The notes below the pieces were generated by a model that did not search any database, was not told the origin of the DNA, and saw only the letters and a program-made list of their open reading frames with translations. The position numbers and the translations under genes are program-made. This document shows positions 23,611 through 31,508 of a stretch of DNA of 64,000 bases, in pieces (positions within the stretch are counted from its first letter, which is position 1; every line of letters begins with the position of its first letter). Location: contig JAUICZ010000001.1 of NCBI GenBank assembly GCA_030429205.1, positions 486,806-550,805 of the forward strand. The letters are read 5' to 3'. Source of the stretch: Bacteroidia bacterium. Its GTDB lineage: Bacteria; Bacteroidota; Bacteroidia; Chitinophagales; Chitinophagaceae.

Positions 23611-25875
23611 ATGGTAAAACAGATAATAATACTCTTCGCATGTTTCTTGTGTGTATCAGGTGTCAGTGCTCAGGCACTGCGTATATCAGTATCTGATAAT
23701 AACAATGGAGAGCCCGCTGCCTTTGCGTATGTACACCTGCTTTCTGCAACAGGGTCTATTGAAAATACCGTGCAGACAAATGAGCAGGGTATAGCCAGCC
23801 TTACCCCCAACAAATACCCTTGTAGTATAGAAGTTACTCTTTTAGGTTACGAGCCATACAGGCATCGCCTGTTCAACAAACCCAACAATACAAATATCTC
23901 CATCACCATCACTAAAAAGTTTTCGTCGTTAAACGAGGCTGTTGTTACAGGTGTTAGCCGCCCTATGAAACAAAAGGATGCCTTGTCTGTTTACCGCATC
24001 ATTACCAAACAGCAGATAGATGCACAAGGTGCGGTGACACTGAATGAGGTAATGAAAAACCAACTGAATGTAAGGGTAGATAACGACAATATATTAGGTA
24101 CGGGGATGAGGATGCAGGGCATGTCCAGCAACAAAGTAAAAATATTGATAGACGGTTTACCGATCAACGGACGTGAGGGTGGTAACATCAACCTCAGCCA
24201 GATCAATATGAACAATGTTGACCGTATTGAGCTGATACAAGGGCCTATGAGTGTAGTGTATGGCACCGATGCACTGGGTGGTGTTGTAAACATCATCACC
24301 AAAAAGCAAAAACAAAAATTTGCAGTAAACGCAGGCGGCTATTATGAGAGTATTGGCAACTTAAATTTTGATGTATCTGTTTCTAAACGCATCAAGCAAA
24401 GGCACCAGCTTACTATCGGTGGCGGACGAAATGATTTTCAGGGTTGGAAACGCCTAACAGAATACAAAGAGTATCAGGGCGACACCATCTATTCATCTCG
24501 TAGCTTTTTATTCAAACCCAGAACACAATATCTGGGCAATATGTCTTACGTGTATACTGCCCCATCAGGGTTCTCTGCACGTTTGGCCAGCGATTATTTA
24601 AACGAAGAAACGGTAAATAAAGGCAACCTGTTTTCATGGGATCCCTTTAACGGAGCAAAAGCTTTAGACGAATATTACAATACAACCCGCTCTATGAACA
24701 GGCTATCTATGAGCGGCAAGCTGGGTAAGAAAGGAAGGTGGCAAAGCCAAAACGGCTACATGATCTATTACCGCACACGCAATAGCTACATCAAAGATAT
24801 GGTAACGCTTAACGAAGCGCTTAACCAAAATGCCGGTTCTCAAGATACCTCCAGCTTTAACGATGTATATGCCAGAGGAAGCTATGCAAACACTGTTGGC
24901 AAACTGGAGTATACCGTTGGTTACGATGTAAACCTGCAATTTGCTACCAGCTTAAAAATTGCCGGTAAAACAAAAGAGATACAAGACTATGCAGCGTATA
25001 TCAACCTATCTTACCAGTTGGTAAAAGACAAGCTGAAATTAAATACAGGATTCAGAGCAGCACACAATACGGTGTACGACCCGCCGGTAATACCTACTAT
25101 TAATCTACTATATAGCCCAACAGAGAAACTACAGGTACGTGCATCATATGCTAAGGGATATCGTGCACCATCGCTTAAAGAATTATATCTGAACTTTATT
25201 GACCTGAACCACTATGTTATAGGCAACAGTAATTTAAAAGCAGAAAAAAGTGAGCACTTACAGCTTTCTGCATCTTATCAGGCATATCAGGAAAAAGATA
25301 ATTACCTGCAGTTTATAGTTACAGGCTTTTACAACGATGTATATAATGGTATTACACTGGCACCCATCCACCCGGATGACCCAACCAGCATTGAGTATTC
25401 TTATGCAAACCTATCGCACCAAAGAAATACTATTGCCACTGTGCAAACAGACGGGCAGTTAGCCAACATACATTTTCAAATAGGTTACTCTTATAACTAC
25501 ACATTTGAGGATAAGGGCAACTACAATGCCTTCTCTGCATCAGAGGCTACCAGCAGCTTACAATATAGCTGGAGGAAAACAGGATTGAACTTCAATGTAT
25601 TTTACAAATACTATGGCAACCAGCCCTTCTTACAGTCGAACATAGATGGTAGCGCCTCTTACAACGGTACACAAAAAGCATTTAGCCTTTGCGACTTATC
25701 TGTCAGTAAAAAGTTCTGGAACAGAAAACTCAAAGTAATTGCCGGTGTAAAGAATGTATTTGATATGCAACAGCCTACCGTATCGGGCAGAGTATCCTCG
25801 GGGTCACACGGCGGTGGTACTGCATCGTTCTTACCACGCAGTGTATTTACTTCTTTACGTTTGAATATAGATTAA
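23611..25875 (+). CDS. TonB-dependent outer-membrane receptor (HmuR-like position)
   Basis: 754 residues from the ATG at 23611 (MVKQIIILFACFLCVSGVSAQ signal peptide); a GTG two codons earlier is possible. A carboxypeptidase-regulatory-like domain (about 24-105) precedes the plug (KQKDALSVYRIITKQQID to VDRIELIQGPMSVVYGTDALGGVVNIITK, ending about residue 230) and a 22-strand type barrel ending in FTSLRLNID. The family imports ligands using TonB-ExbBD energy. Placed directly after a HmuY-like gene, it probably takes heme or a metal complex from it. Its end overlaps rpiB, on the other strand, by 4 bp. Confidence 0.9.
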   Translation: MVKQIIILFACFLCVSGVSAQALRISVSDNNNGEPAAFAYVHLLSATGSIENTVQTNEQGIASLTPNKYPCSIEVTLLGYEPYRHRLFNKPNNTNISITITKKFSSLNEAVVTGVSRPMKQKDALSVYRIITKQQIDAQGAVTLNEVMKNQLNVRVDNDNILGTGMRMQGMSSNKVKILIDGLPINGREGGNINLSQINMNNVDRIELIQGPMSVVYGTDALGGVVNIITKKQKQKFAVNAGGYYESIGNLNFDVSVSKRIKQRHQLTIGGGRNDFQGWKRLTEYKEYQGDTIYSSRSFLFKPRTQYLGNMSYVYTAPSGFSARLASDYLNEETVNKGNLFSWDPFNGAKALDEYYNTTRSMNRLSMSGKLGKKGRWQSQNGYMIYYRTRNSYIKDMVTLNEALNQNAGSQDTSSFNDVYARGSYANTVGKLEYTVGYDVNLQFATSLKIAGKTKEIQDYAAYINLSYQLVKDKLKLNTGFRAAHNTVYDPPVIPTINLLYSPTEKLQVRASYAKGYRAPSLKELYLNFIDLNHYVIGNSNLKAEKSEHLQLSASYQAYQEKDNYLQFIVTGFYNDVYNGITLAPIHPDDPTSIEYSYANLSHQRNTIATVQTDGQLANIHFQIGYSYNYTFEDKGNYNAFSASEATSSLQYSWRKTGLNFNVFYKYYGNQPFLQSNIDGSASYNGTQKAFSLCDLSVSKKFWNRKLKVIAGVKNVFDMQQPTVSGRVSSGSHGGGTASFLPRSVFTSLRLNID

Positions 25876-26327
25876 CAGCTGATCTTATCAACACGGCGTT
25901 CGTGTCTGCCGCCTTCAAAAGCGGTGCTTAAAAACACATCAACCATTTGTTCTGCTGTAGCCAACTCTATAAAACGAGCCGGTATGCACAATACATTAGC
26001 ATTGTTGTGTAAACGAGCTAGTGAAGAAAGCTCCTCGTTCCAGCAAAGTGCAGCACGTATGCCCTGGTGTTTATTAGCAGACATACATACACCATTACCG
26101 CTACCACATATCAATATACCTACAGCTGCTTTACCCTCTTCTACCATAGATGCTACAGGGTGTGCATAATCAGGATAATCTGTACTCTCCTCATCGTAAG
26201 TACCTTTATCTTCTACCTGCCAACCTGCATCTTTCAATATCTCAATGATGCGTGTTTTGTACTGAAAACCTGCATGGTCGCAGCCAATAGCCAATGGAAG
26301 TTGCTGATCAAAAACTGTAGTTTGCAT
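25872..26327 (-). CDS. rpiB: Ribose 5-phosphate isomerase B
   Basis: 151 residues. It has GCDHAGFQYKTRI at the N-terminus, and the catalytic cysteine and anion hole in ILICGSGNGVCMSANK (about residues 71-86); the usual CGTGIGMSIAANK is slightly altered. It also has NVLCIPARF and the C-terminal F-E-G-G-R-H-E-R-R-V. The enzyme interconverts ribose 5-phosphate and ribulose 5-phosphate in the pentose phosphate pathway. It is encoded 9 bp after tatC on the same strand, so probably part of a tatC-rpiB transcript. Confidence 0.93.
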   Translation of the reverse strand: MQTTVFDQQLPLAIGCDHAGFQYKTRIIEILKDAGWQVEDKGTYDEESTDYPDYAHPVASMVEEGKAAVGILICGSGNGVCMSANKHQGIRAALCWNEELSSLARLHNNANVLCIPARFIELATAEQMVDVFLSTAFEGGRHERRVDKISC

Positions 26328-26336
26328 ATCGTTAGT

Positions 26337-27191
26337 TTAATATCGAGATTTATTTTTTCTTTCTTTCGTTACTCTTGCACTGATGTTGATAGACACCTCG
26401 TACAACAACATCAAAGGTACTGCAACAAGCCCCATCGTAAACCAATCGGGAGGTGTAATTATTGCTGATAAAATAAATATGACAACTGTAGAATAGTTTC
26501 TGTTGGCACGCATAAACTTAGGCGTCAACAAACCTATTTTAGATAAAAAGTATACTACCACCGGTAGCTCAAACACTAAGCCTATACCCAATACCATATT
26601 ACTTAATGTACTGTAGTAGTTAGACATGGTAATGATGTTCTTGAACTTAGGGCTCAGCGAGTAGTTGGCAAAGAAATTAATAGCAAAAGGCGCTATTACA
26701 TAGTAGGCAAAGAGCACCCCTAAAAAGAACAGTGAAGATGTCCAGAATACAATACCTCTGGCATTCTTTATTTCTTTAGGGCTTAATGCCGGTTTTACAA
26801 ATTTCCAGAACTCCCAAAAAAGGTATGGGAAGGCCATAACAAAGCCCAGCATAAAGGCTACAGAAAAGCTCATTAAAAACTGACCGGAAAGCTGTGTATT
26901 CTGAAACTCCAGATTTACCTGCCCCATGCACAGTGCATCTGTATTAAACTGGTCGCCCAACCAACACATGGCTCTGTACGACACGAAATCTTCTTTAGTA
27001 GGTGCCAGTATAAGGTATTCAAAAACCTCTTGACTGTATATGAAAACAGCAATACTACCAACTATGATCGCTATCAACGATCTGATGATGTGCCAGCGCA
27101 ACTCTTCAATATGGTCAACAAAAGACATTTCCCCTGTAGGGTTGTCTTTACTCCCATCTCTTTTAGAAAGAAATTTATTAAGGCTACTCAC
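26337..27191 (-). CDS. tatC: Sec-independent protein translocase subunit TatC
   Basis: 284 residues, six membrane helices. The conserved N-terminal signature FVDHIEELRWHIIRSL is near residues 24-39, and the periplasmic-loop and TM3 region reads FPYLFWEFWKFVKPALSPKEIKNARG. The start codon appears to be GTG at 27191; the next ATG (residue 22) would cut into the extension before the signature but still keep it, so the start is uncertain. TatC is the receptor for twin-arginine signal peptides. A loop between TM1 and TM2 is longer than in E. coli, common in Bacteroidota. tatA is not adjacent. Confidence 0.93.
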   Translation of the reverse strand: MSSLNKFLSKRDGSKDNPTGEMSFVDHIEELRWHIIRSLIAIIVGSIAVFIYSQEVFEYLILAPTKEDFVSYRAMCWLGDQFNTDALCMGQVNLEFQNTQLSGQFLMSFSVAFMLGFVMAFPYLFWEFWKFVKPALSPKEIKNARGIVFWTSSLFFLGVLFAYYVIAPFAINFFANYSLSPKFKNIITMSNYYSTLSNMVLGIGLVFELPVVVYFLSKIGLLTPKFMRANRNYSTVVIFILSAIITPPDWFTMGLVAVPLMLLYEVSINISARVTKERKNKSRY

Positions 27192-27209
27192 TGTATCTGC
27201 TTAGGTGAG

Positions 27210-27217
27210 CAAAGGTA
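27210..27217 (-). promoter_or_regulatory. -7 promoter element for tatC-rpiB
   Basis: TACCTTTG on the minus strand, an exact TAnnTTTG match, 18 bp before the GTG start of tatC. The -33 site is weak. Confidence 0.45.
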
Positions 27218-27243
27218 GATAAATATTGAATTGTTTGCAGTGC

Positions 27244-28311
27244 TTACTTTTTATACACTTTTATCGCGCAAGTAAACTGCTCTAAGCGTTCTATTTGGCG
27301 CACTCTGCTCAACCTGCCCATACGGTTTACTCTGGGCAAAGATATTTTGTGCTCCCCTTTCAGGCTATCGGCAAGCGATAATAATGCTTCTGAACATACG
27401 GCATAGGTAATCCCCTCGCTTTGCGATTGTTTACCGGTAATCAACCCTATTACATTACCGCTAGCGTCTACAACAGGTGCACCACTCTGTCCCGGCCCTG
27501 CAGGTATTTCCAGTCTATATTGTGTAGAATCTCCCTGATAACCGTTCACAGCACTTATGTATCCTTCGTTATATACAATCTCGTCTTGAGGGAAACCTAA
27601 TGTAAACACCGTTGTACCCAGCATTTTCTTGTTTCTGGCCAATGCATATGGCACATCGTATTTGCTGAATTTAAAGTTATCGTCTTCAACCTTCAACACT
27701 ACCAGATCGGTAGTTTTATCTCCACCTATAACATTTACTTTATGGTACTCACCATCTTGTGTTTGAATATATACAGAGTCTGCCCCCTCAACCACATGAT
27801 AGTTGGTTGCCAAAAAACCATTATTCGTAATCGCAAAGCCTGTAGCGGTGTAGCGCGCATCACTATACGGAGAGCCTGTTTGCTCCTTAATATCTCTGAT
27901 GATCTTATTCTGCGAGCGTTTATATTTTTCAAGATCTCTGCGCAACAGGCTATACTTCGATTCTATTTTCTTGTTGTTAACCTGTACTACCCAATATGTA
28001 GTTAACGATGTTATGAGTGCAATAGATGCCGCCACTGCTGCTGTGCGCCACATATGTCTTCTATTGCTTATTTGCTTAGGTGCTGCTTTAGGTGTTTCAA
28101 GCTCGTTGTGGGCATCTTTTAATATACTGCGTACCTTTTTTTGTGCTGCGTTTCCTTTCAAAGCCTGCAACATGTCTATACAGTCTTGAAATTCTGCTGC
28201 GAAACTATGATCCGTACTTCTTCTACGCTCTAAAGCAGCCTTATCATCCCCACTCAACTCATTGTTGATGTAAGCCTCTGCTAACTCCCATATATTTCGT
28301 TCCTGCAACAT
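27244..28311 (-). CDS. Membrane anti-sigma-like protein fused to a trypsin/HtrA-type serine protease
   Basis: 355 residues. Residues 1-60 resemble a zinc-free anti-sigma N-domain (IWELAEAYINNELSGDDKAALE, a pattern usual for FecR/RsiW-like proteins). One membrane helix lies at about 96-112 (AAVAASIALITSLTTYWVV). The rest is a periplasmic S1C-like protease domain with the catalytic triad H (ATNYHVVEG), D (KTTDLVVLKV) and S (GPGQSGAPVV). There is no PDZ domain. The gene starts 7 bp after the ECF sigma gene, so the two form an operon. An anti-sigma factor that carries its own protease is uncommon; the protease could sense misfolded envelope proteins or cleave the partner signal. Confidence 0.82.
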   Translation of the reverse strand: MLQERNIWELAEAYINNELSGDDKAALERRRSTDHSFAAEFQDCIDMLQALKGNAAQKKVRSILKDAHNELETPKAAPKQISNRRHMWRTAAVAASIALITSLTTYWVVQVNNKKIESKYSLLRRDLEKYKRSQNKIIRDIKEQTGSPYSDARYTATGFAITNNGFLATNYHVVEGADSVYIQTQDGEYHKVNVIGGDKTTDLVVLKVEDDNFKFSKYDVPYALARNKKMLGTTVFTLGFPQDEIVYNEGYISAVNGYQGDSTQYRLEIPAGPGQSGAPVVDASGNVIGLITGKQSQSEGITYAVCSEALLSLADSLKGEHKISLPRVNRMGRLSRVRQIERLEQFTCAIKVYKK

Positions 28312-28318
28312 GATTATT

Positions 28319-28882
28319 TTATTTCAACGCTCGCTCAAAAAATAATTTCTTCAACCTCGCCAGACACTTATACTTTTGAGTTTTGGCAGTATCAGTATTG
28401 GTGTACCCAAACTTGTCTACCAGCTCATGCATACTCTTTTGTTTATAGTAATAAGCTTTCAATAACTCATTACAAGGGCTTCCCAGTTCCTCCATTGCAT
28501 CATCCAGTTGCTGATAGTGTATTTCCCGCTCTCGATGCACTTTCAGATCATCTTCATAGCTACTCTCCATTTCTATCGGCTCATTTGTCAGTATCTCTGT
28601 ACGTCTGTTTTGCAGCTCTTTGTACCAAAGGTTCTTCGCAACAGAGAATAAATAAGTACTGATCTTGCTCGTTAGCTGAAAATCTTTGCTTTTAGATTTC
28701 TCATACAATACTACTACCGACTCCTGGCAAATATCTGCCGCATCCTGCTCGCCACCCCCATGCTTGACGATCCAACCGCTGATCATACGATAGTGCGACG
28801 TATATATACTTTTTATCGCTCTGCTATCACCTGCAGCAAGCCGTTTCAGCAAGTCTTGTTCTGTATGTAGTGTGCCTTGCAA
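28319..28882 (-). CDS. ECF-type RNA polymerase sigma factor
   Basis: 187 residues. Region 2 is visible as LKRLAAGDSRAIKSIYTSHY to FQLTSKISTYLFSVAKNLWYKEL (about 12-92), and region 4 as CNELLKAYYYKQKSMHELVDKFGYTNTDTAKTQKYKCLARLKKLF (about 136-180). The frame starts with TTG at 28882; a second TTG at residue 11 is also possible and would leave room for a 5' leader after the proposed promoter. It is co-transcribed with the anti-sigma/protease gene and divergent from two small lipoprotein genes, which are natural candidates for its regulon. Confidence 0.88.
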   Translation of the reverse strand: MQGTLHTEQDLLKRLAAGDSRAIKSIYTSHYRMISGWIVKHGGGEQDAADICQESVVVLYEKSKSKDFQLTSKISTYLFSVAKNLWYKELQNRRTEILTNEPIEMESSYEDDLKVHREREIHYQQLDDAMEELGSPCNELLKAYYYKQKSMHELVDKFGYTNTDTAKTQKYKCLARLKKLFFERALK

Positions 28883-28887
28883 GTGTT

Positions 28888-28924
28888 AATACTTATTTTA
28901 ATAGAAAGTAACCCAATAGGTTAC
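28888..28924 (-). promoter_or_regulatory. Candidate ECF promoter and palindrome before the sigma gene
   Basis: Minus-strand GGTTAC (28908-28913), 15 nt, GTATT (28888-28892). The GGTTAC is also one arm of a perfect palindrome gtaacc-caata-ggttac (28908-28924), so it may double as an operator. The matching GGTTAC-N15-GTATA stands on the plus strand before the small lipoprotein gene. Confidence 0.45.
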
Positions 28925-29011
28925 ATAAAATTTATTTAATGCCCATTAATATAAAGATAGGGCTTGGAATAGGCTGTAAAAAAATATTTTAAAAAAAAAT
29001 AGAAAAATGCG

Positions 29012-29037
29012 GGTTACCTTTTTTCATTCTCGGTATA
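29012..29037 (+). promoter_or_regulatory. Candidate ECF promoter before the acidic lipoprotein gene
   Basis: GGTTAC (29012-29017), 15 nt, GTATA (29033-29037), 32 bp before the ATG at 29070. Same spacing and nearly the same words as the motif facing the sigma gene. Confidence 0.45.
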
Positions 29038-29069
29038 TACATGCATAACAATCTAAAAAACTTACAGTT

Positions 29070-29330
29070 ATGAAATTTGTACAATCAGGAATTATTGCAG
29101 CTGCATTAAGCCTTTTCGTTATTTCTTGTGGTGACGCAGGTAACCAAGCAGAAGATGCAGGTGATAAAATGGAAGAAGTAGCAAACGATGCCGGTGAAGC
29201 TATGGAAGATGCTGCTGACGCTACAGGCGAAGCTATGGAAGATGCTGCTGAAACAGTAGATTCAATGGCTACAGAAGCTGGTGAAAAAGTAGAAGAAATG
29301 ACTGACGGTCATGAAGGTCACGAGCACTAA
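29070..29330 (+). CDS. Small acidic repeat lipoprotein 1
   Basis: 86 residues. Lipoprotein signal MKFVQSGIIAAALSLFVISC with lipid-anchored Cys at 20. The mature part is almost only A, E, D, G and M, and contains a perfect 11-residue period (GEAMEDAADAT then GEAMEDAAETV), a helical pattern like that in LEA-type or apolipoprotein-like helices. The tail GHEGHEH is histidine-rich and could bind metal. No family is recognised with certainty; YtxH-like or LEA-like stress proteins are the nearest idea. A terminator follows at 29352-29386. Confidence 0.8.
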   Translation: MKFVQSGIIAAALSLFVISCGDAGNQAEDAGDKMEEVANDAGEAMEDAADATGEAMEDAAETVDSMATEAGEKVEEMTDGHEGHEH

Positions 29331-29351
29331 TCAATAAAAAAGATTACAACC

Positions 29352-29386
29352 AAAAAGGGTTGCACTATGGTGCAGCCTTTTTTTTT
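29352..29386 (+). terminator. Terminator after acidic lipoprotein 1
   Basis: ggttgcac / gtgcagcc stem with a 4-nt loop followed by nine T residues; a classic intrinsic terminator. Confidence 0.88.
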
Positions 29387-29440
29387 GCGAACAATCTGCT
29401 CCCTGGCTTGTTATATAGTTACACTAAAAAACTAACAATT

Positions 29441-29650
29441 ATGAAATTTGTACAATCTGGAATCATCGCATTTGCATTGAGTATGTTCATCATCTCATGC
29501 GGAGACACAGAAACTAAAGGTGAAAAAGCAGCAGAAAAAGTAGAAGAAATGGCTGACGATGCCGGTGATGCTGTAGAAGATGCTACTGATGAAATGGGAG
29601 ACAAAGCTGAGGAAGCAGGTGATGAAATAGAAGATGCTATTGACGGCTAA
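29441..29650 (+). CDS. Small acidic repeat lipoprotein 2 (tandem paralogue)
   Basis: 69 residues from the ATG at 29441, which aligns with the paralogue (MKFVQSGIIAFALSMFIISC, Cys 20). The open frame extends 27 codons upstream through the preceding terminator, which is not credible. The mature part is acidic (GEKAAEKVEEMADDAGDAVEDATDEMGDKAEEAGDEIEDA) with the same 11-residue periodicity but without the histidine tail. A tandem duplication with separate terminators suggests independent control. No clear GGTTAC motif precedes this copy. Confidence 0.8.
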   Translation: MKFVQSGIIAFALSMFIISCGDTETKGEKAAEKVEEMADDAGDAVEDATDEMGDKAEEAGDEIEDAIDG

Positions 29651-29677
29651 AAATAAACTATACCCCAAACATTATTT

Positions 29678-29706
29678 GGCTGCGCTACATGGTGCAGCCT
29701 TTTTTA
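29678..29706 (+). terminator. Terminator after acidic lipoprotein 2, overlapping the end of rsmI
   Basis: ggctgc...gcagcc stem followed by six T on the plus strand. It lies between two convergent genes and touches the rsmI stop, so it may serve both strands. Confidence 0.7.
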
Positions 29707-30390
29707 TGCCCTGCCTTCAACTACAACCACTATTTCCCCTTTGGGGGTATGGCTTTCATAATGAGCAGCAAGTTCTTCTAAAGTTCCCCTGCGAGTTTCT
29801 TCGAACATTTTGGTAAGCTCTCGTGCTACTGCAGCTTGCCTTTCTGTACCCAAATGTTCTCCCAGCTCTTTTAATGTTTTTACCAAACGGTAAGGGGATT
29901 CATAAAAGATCATAGTACGTTCTTCATCCACTAACTTCTTGAAAAATGTTTGCCTACCCTTTTTCTGTGGCGGAAATCCCTCGAACGTAAACCTGTTTGC
30001 CGGCAAGCCCGATTGTACTAAGGCAGGTATAAACGCACTGGCACCCGGCAGGCATTCTACCTCAACACCATTGCGCACACATTCTCTCACCAGTAAAAAA
30101 CCCGGATCTGATATAGCAGGTGTACCTGCATCTGTAAGCAGTGCATAAGTTTTACCACCTTGTATCTCTTCTATGATCTTCTCCAGCATTTTGTGCTCAT
30201 TATGCTGGTGGTGGGGGTACAATGGTTTTTGTATATCGTAGTGCTTAAGTAATACAGTGCTGGTGCGCGTGTCTTCGCAAAGTATGGCATCTACAGAACG
30301 TAGCGTGTCTACGGCGCGGTAAGTAATATCACCCAAATTACCTATAGGCGATGGCACCAGGTATAACCCTATGTTCCTGTCTTTTTGCAA
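29704..30390 (-). CDS. rsmI: 16S rRNA (cytidine1402-2'-O)-methyltransferase
   Basis: 228 residues, slightly short. Tetrapyrrole-methylase fold: GLYLVPSPIGNLGDITYRAVDTL and CEDTRTSTVLLKHY, then LLTDAGTPAISDPG, the SAM-binding loop, and PYRLVKTLKEL near the middle. The enzyme 2'-O-methylates C1402 of 16S rRNA using S-adenosylmethionine. The start is a TTG at 30390 (KDRNIGLYLV); no ATG is available. It follows purS with 1 bp between and pssA before that, so a pssA-purS-rsmI operon is likely. Confidence 0.93.
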   Translation of the reverse strand: MQKDRNIGLYLVPSPIGNLGDITYRAVDTLRSVDAILCEDTRTSTVLLKHYDIQKPLYPHHQHNEHKMLEKIIEEIQGGKTYALLTDAGTPAISDPGFLLVRECVRNGVEVECLPGASAFIPALVQSGLPANRFTFEGFPPQKKGRQTFFKKLVDEERTMIFYESPYRLVKTLKELGEHLGTERQAAVARELTKMFEETRRGTLEELAAHYESHTPKGEIVVVVEGRA

Positions 30391-30391
30391 A

Positions 30392-30643
30392 TTAGTCTTC
30401 TGTTACGGTCACTTCAAACTGCTCCATAACAGGGTTGGCCAATAGCTTTGTACAAGCGTCGTTTGCCATCGCTTCTGCAGCATCTTTGCTATCAGCTTCA
30501 ATGCTCAAAGTAATGTGTTTACCTATACGTACATCTTGCACGCCGGACATACCCAAATTATGCAAACTACTGTTTACTGCTTTACCCTGCGGGTCTAACA
30601 AATCTTTAAGCGGCATCACATTTATATGTGCAGTATATTTCAT
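30392..30643 (-). CDS. purS: Phosphoribosylformylglycinamidine synthase subunit PurS
   Basis: 83 residues, the usual PurS length. It contains AHINVMPLKDLLDPQGKAVNSSLHNLG and VRIGKHITLSIEADSKDAA, the ferredoxin-like fold pattern with a D-P-Q-G-K-A turn. PurS bridges PurL and PurQ in the small-subunit form of FGAM synthase (purine synthesis). Neither purL nor purQ is nearby. Its start overlaps the pssA stop (TGATG), which indicates translational coupling. Confidence 0.9.
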   Translation of the reverse strand: MKYTAHINVMPLKDLLDPQGKAVNSSLHNLGMSGVQDVRIGKHITLSIEADSKDAAEAMANDACTKLLANPVMEQFEVTVTED

Positions 30644-31416
30644 CAGCTTATTTTTTCTTCGCTTGGTTTATGAATAAAAGACAATATTATATATAGTACA
30701 AATACTATCGGCACTATCGCTATATGTGCTACAAACCACCCTGCAATACCTACTACAAATAGTAATAACTGAGGCCATAGGTCTTTTGCAGAAAGTTTTG
30801 CAGGAATTAGTTTAATGAATCGGATACGAGATACCATCAACCAACTTAATACAGCTATTATCGCATATATTGTCCACTTGTTTTGAAAGTATATACCCCA
30901 TCCATATGGATTGTACCAGTTGAGTAATGGTAATATAGCTATAAACAACCCTGCTGCCGGTATCGGCATACCTGTAAAGCTGTTTTTACTGGTTTGCTGG
31001 TTTACATTAAAACGTGCCAGACGTAATGCACCCGCACATACAATGATAAATGCAGGCGTCATTGCAAGCATAGGAGCATCCAGCGCCTCTGGCTGGCTCA
31101 TATAAGTAGCCCACAGCATTTTGAACAATATCATAGACGGAGCAACACCAAATGAAACAAGGTCTGCCAGCGAATCCAGCTGAACACCGATTGGCGACGT
31201 AACTTTCAAAGCTCGTGCCACAGGGCCGTCTATCAGATCGAAAAATGCTGCGAATAGAATAAAGTATGCACCCCAATACATTTGCTCTGTACCCACTACC
31301 CAATATTCCGCATTATTGAATGAGGAGATAAAAGGTTGAGCATTGAGTATGAACGCAATAGCAATACAACCACTAAAGAGGTTGGCCAGTGTCAACAAAT
31401 TGGGTAAATGCTTCAT
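30643..31416 (-). CDS. pssA: CDP-diacylglycerol-serine O-phosphatidyltransferase
   Basis: 257 residues from the ATG at 31416 (MKHLPNLLTLANLFSG); the longer frame begins at a TTG inside the promoter. The CDP-alcohol phosphotransferase motif D-x2-DG-x2-AR-x8-G-x3-D-x3-D is complete in FDLIDGPVARAL and PIGVQLDSLADLVSFG. Seven to eight membrane helices follow. It makes phosphatidylserine, precursor of phosphatidylethanolamine. Its neighbours on the same strand are purS and rsmI. Confidence 0.92.
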   Translation of the reverse strand: MKHLPNLLTLANLFSGCIAIAFILNAQPFISSFNNAEYWVVGTEQMYWGAYFILFAAFFDLIDGPVARALKVTSPIGVQLDSLADLVSFGVAPSMILFKMLWATYMSQPEALDAPMLAMTPAFIIVCAGALRLARFNVNQQTSKNSFTGMPIPAAGLFIAILPLLNWYNPYGWGIYFQNKWTIYAIIAVLSWLMVSRIRFIKLIPAKLSAKDLWPQLLLFVVGIAGWFVAHIAIVPIVFVLYIILSFIHKPSEEKIS

Positions 31417-31425
31417 TAGAAGTGG

Positions 31426-31433
31426 CAAAGATA
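31426..31433 (-). promoter_or_regulatory. -7 promoter element for pssA-purS-rsmI
   Basis: TATCTTTG on the minus strand fits TAnnTTTG. It ends only 9 bp before the pssA ATG, so the transcript would be nearly leaderless. Confidence 0.4.
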
Positions 31434-31508
31434 ATAGCTTATTGGCAGAGTAGGTGAAAAAGGTTTGTGAATAGGCCTAACGCTTTAAGATAGCATATCT
31501 TCATTCAT

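Noticed and set aside
29360..29440. A 27-residue extension of acidic lipoprotein 2
   Set aside because: It crosses the terminator of copy 1, and the paralogue starts at the aligned MKFVQSG.
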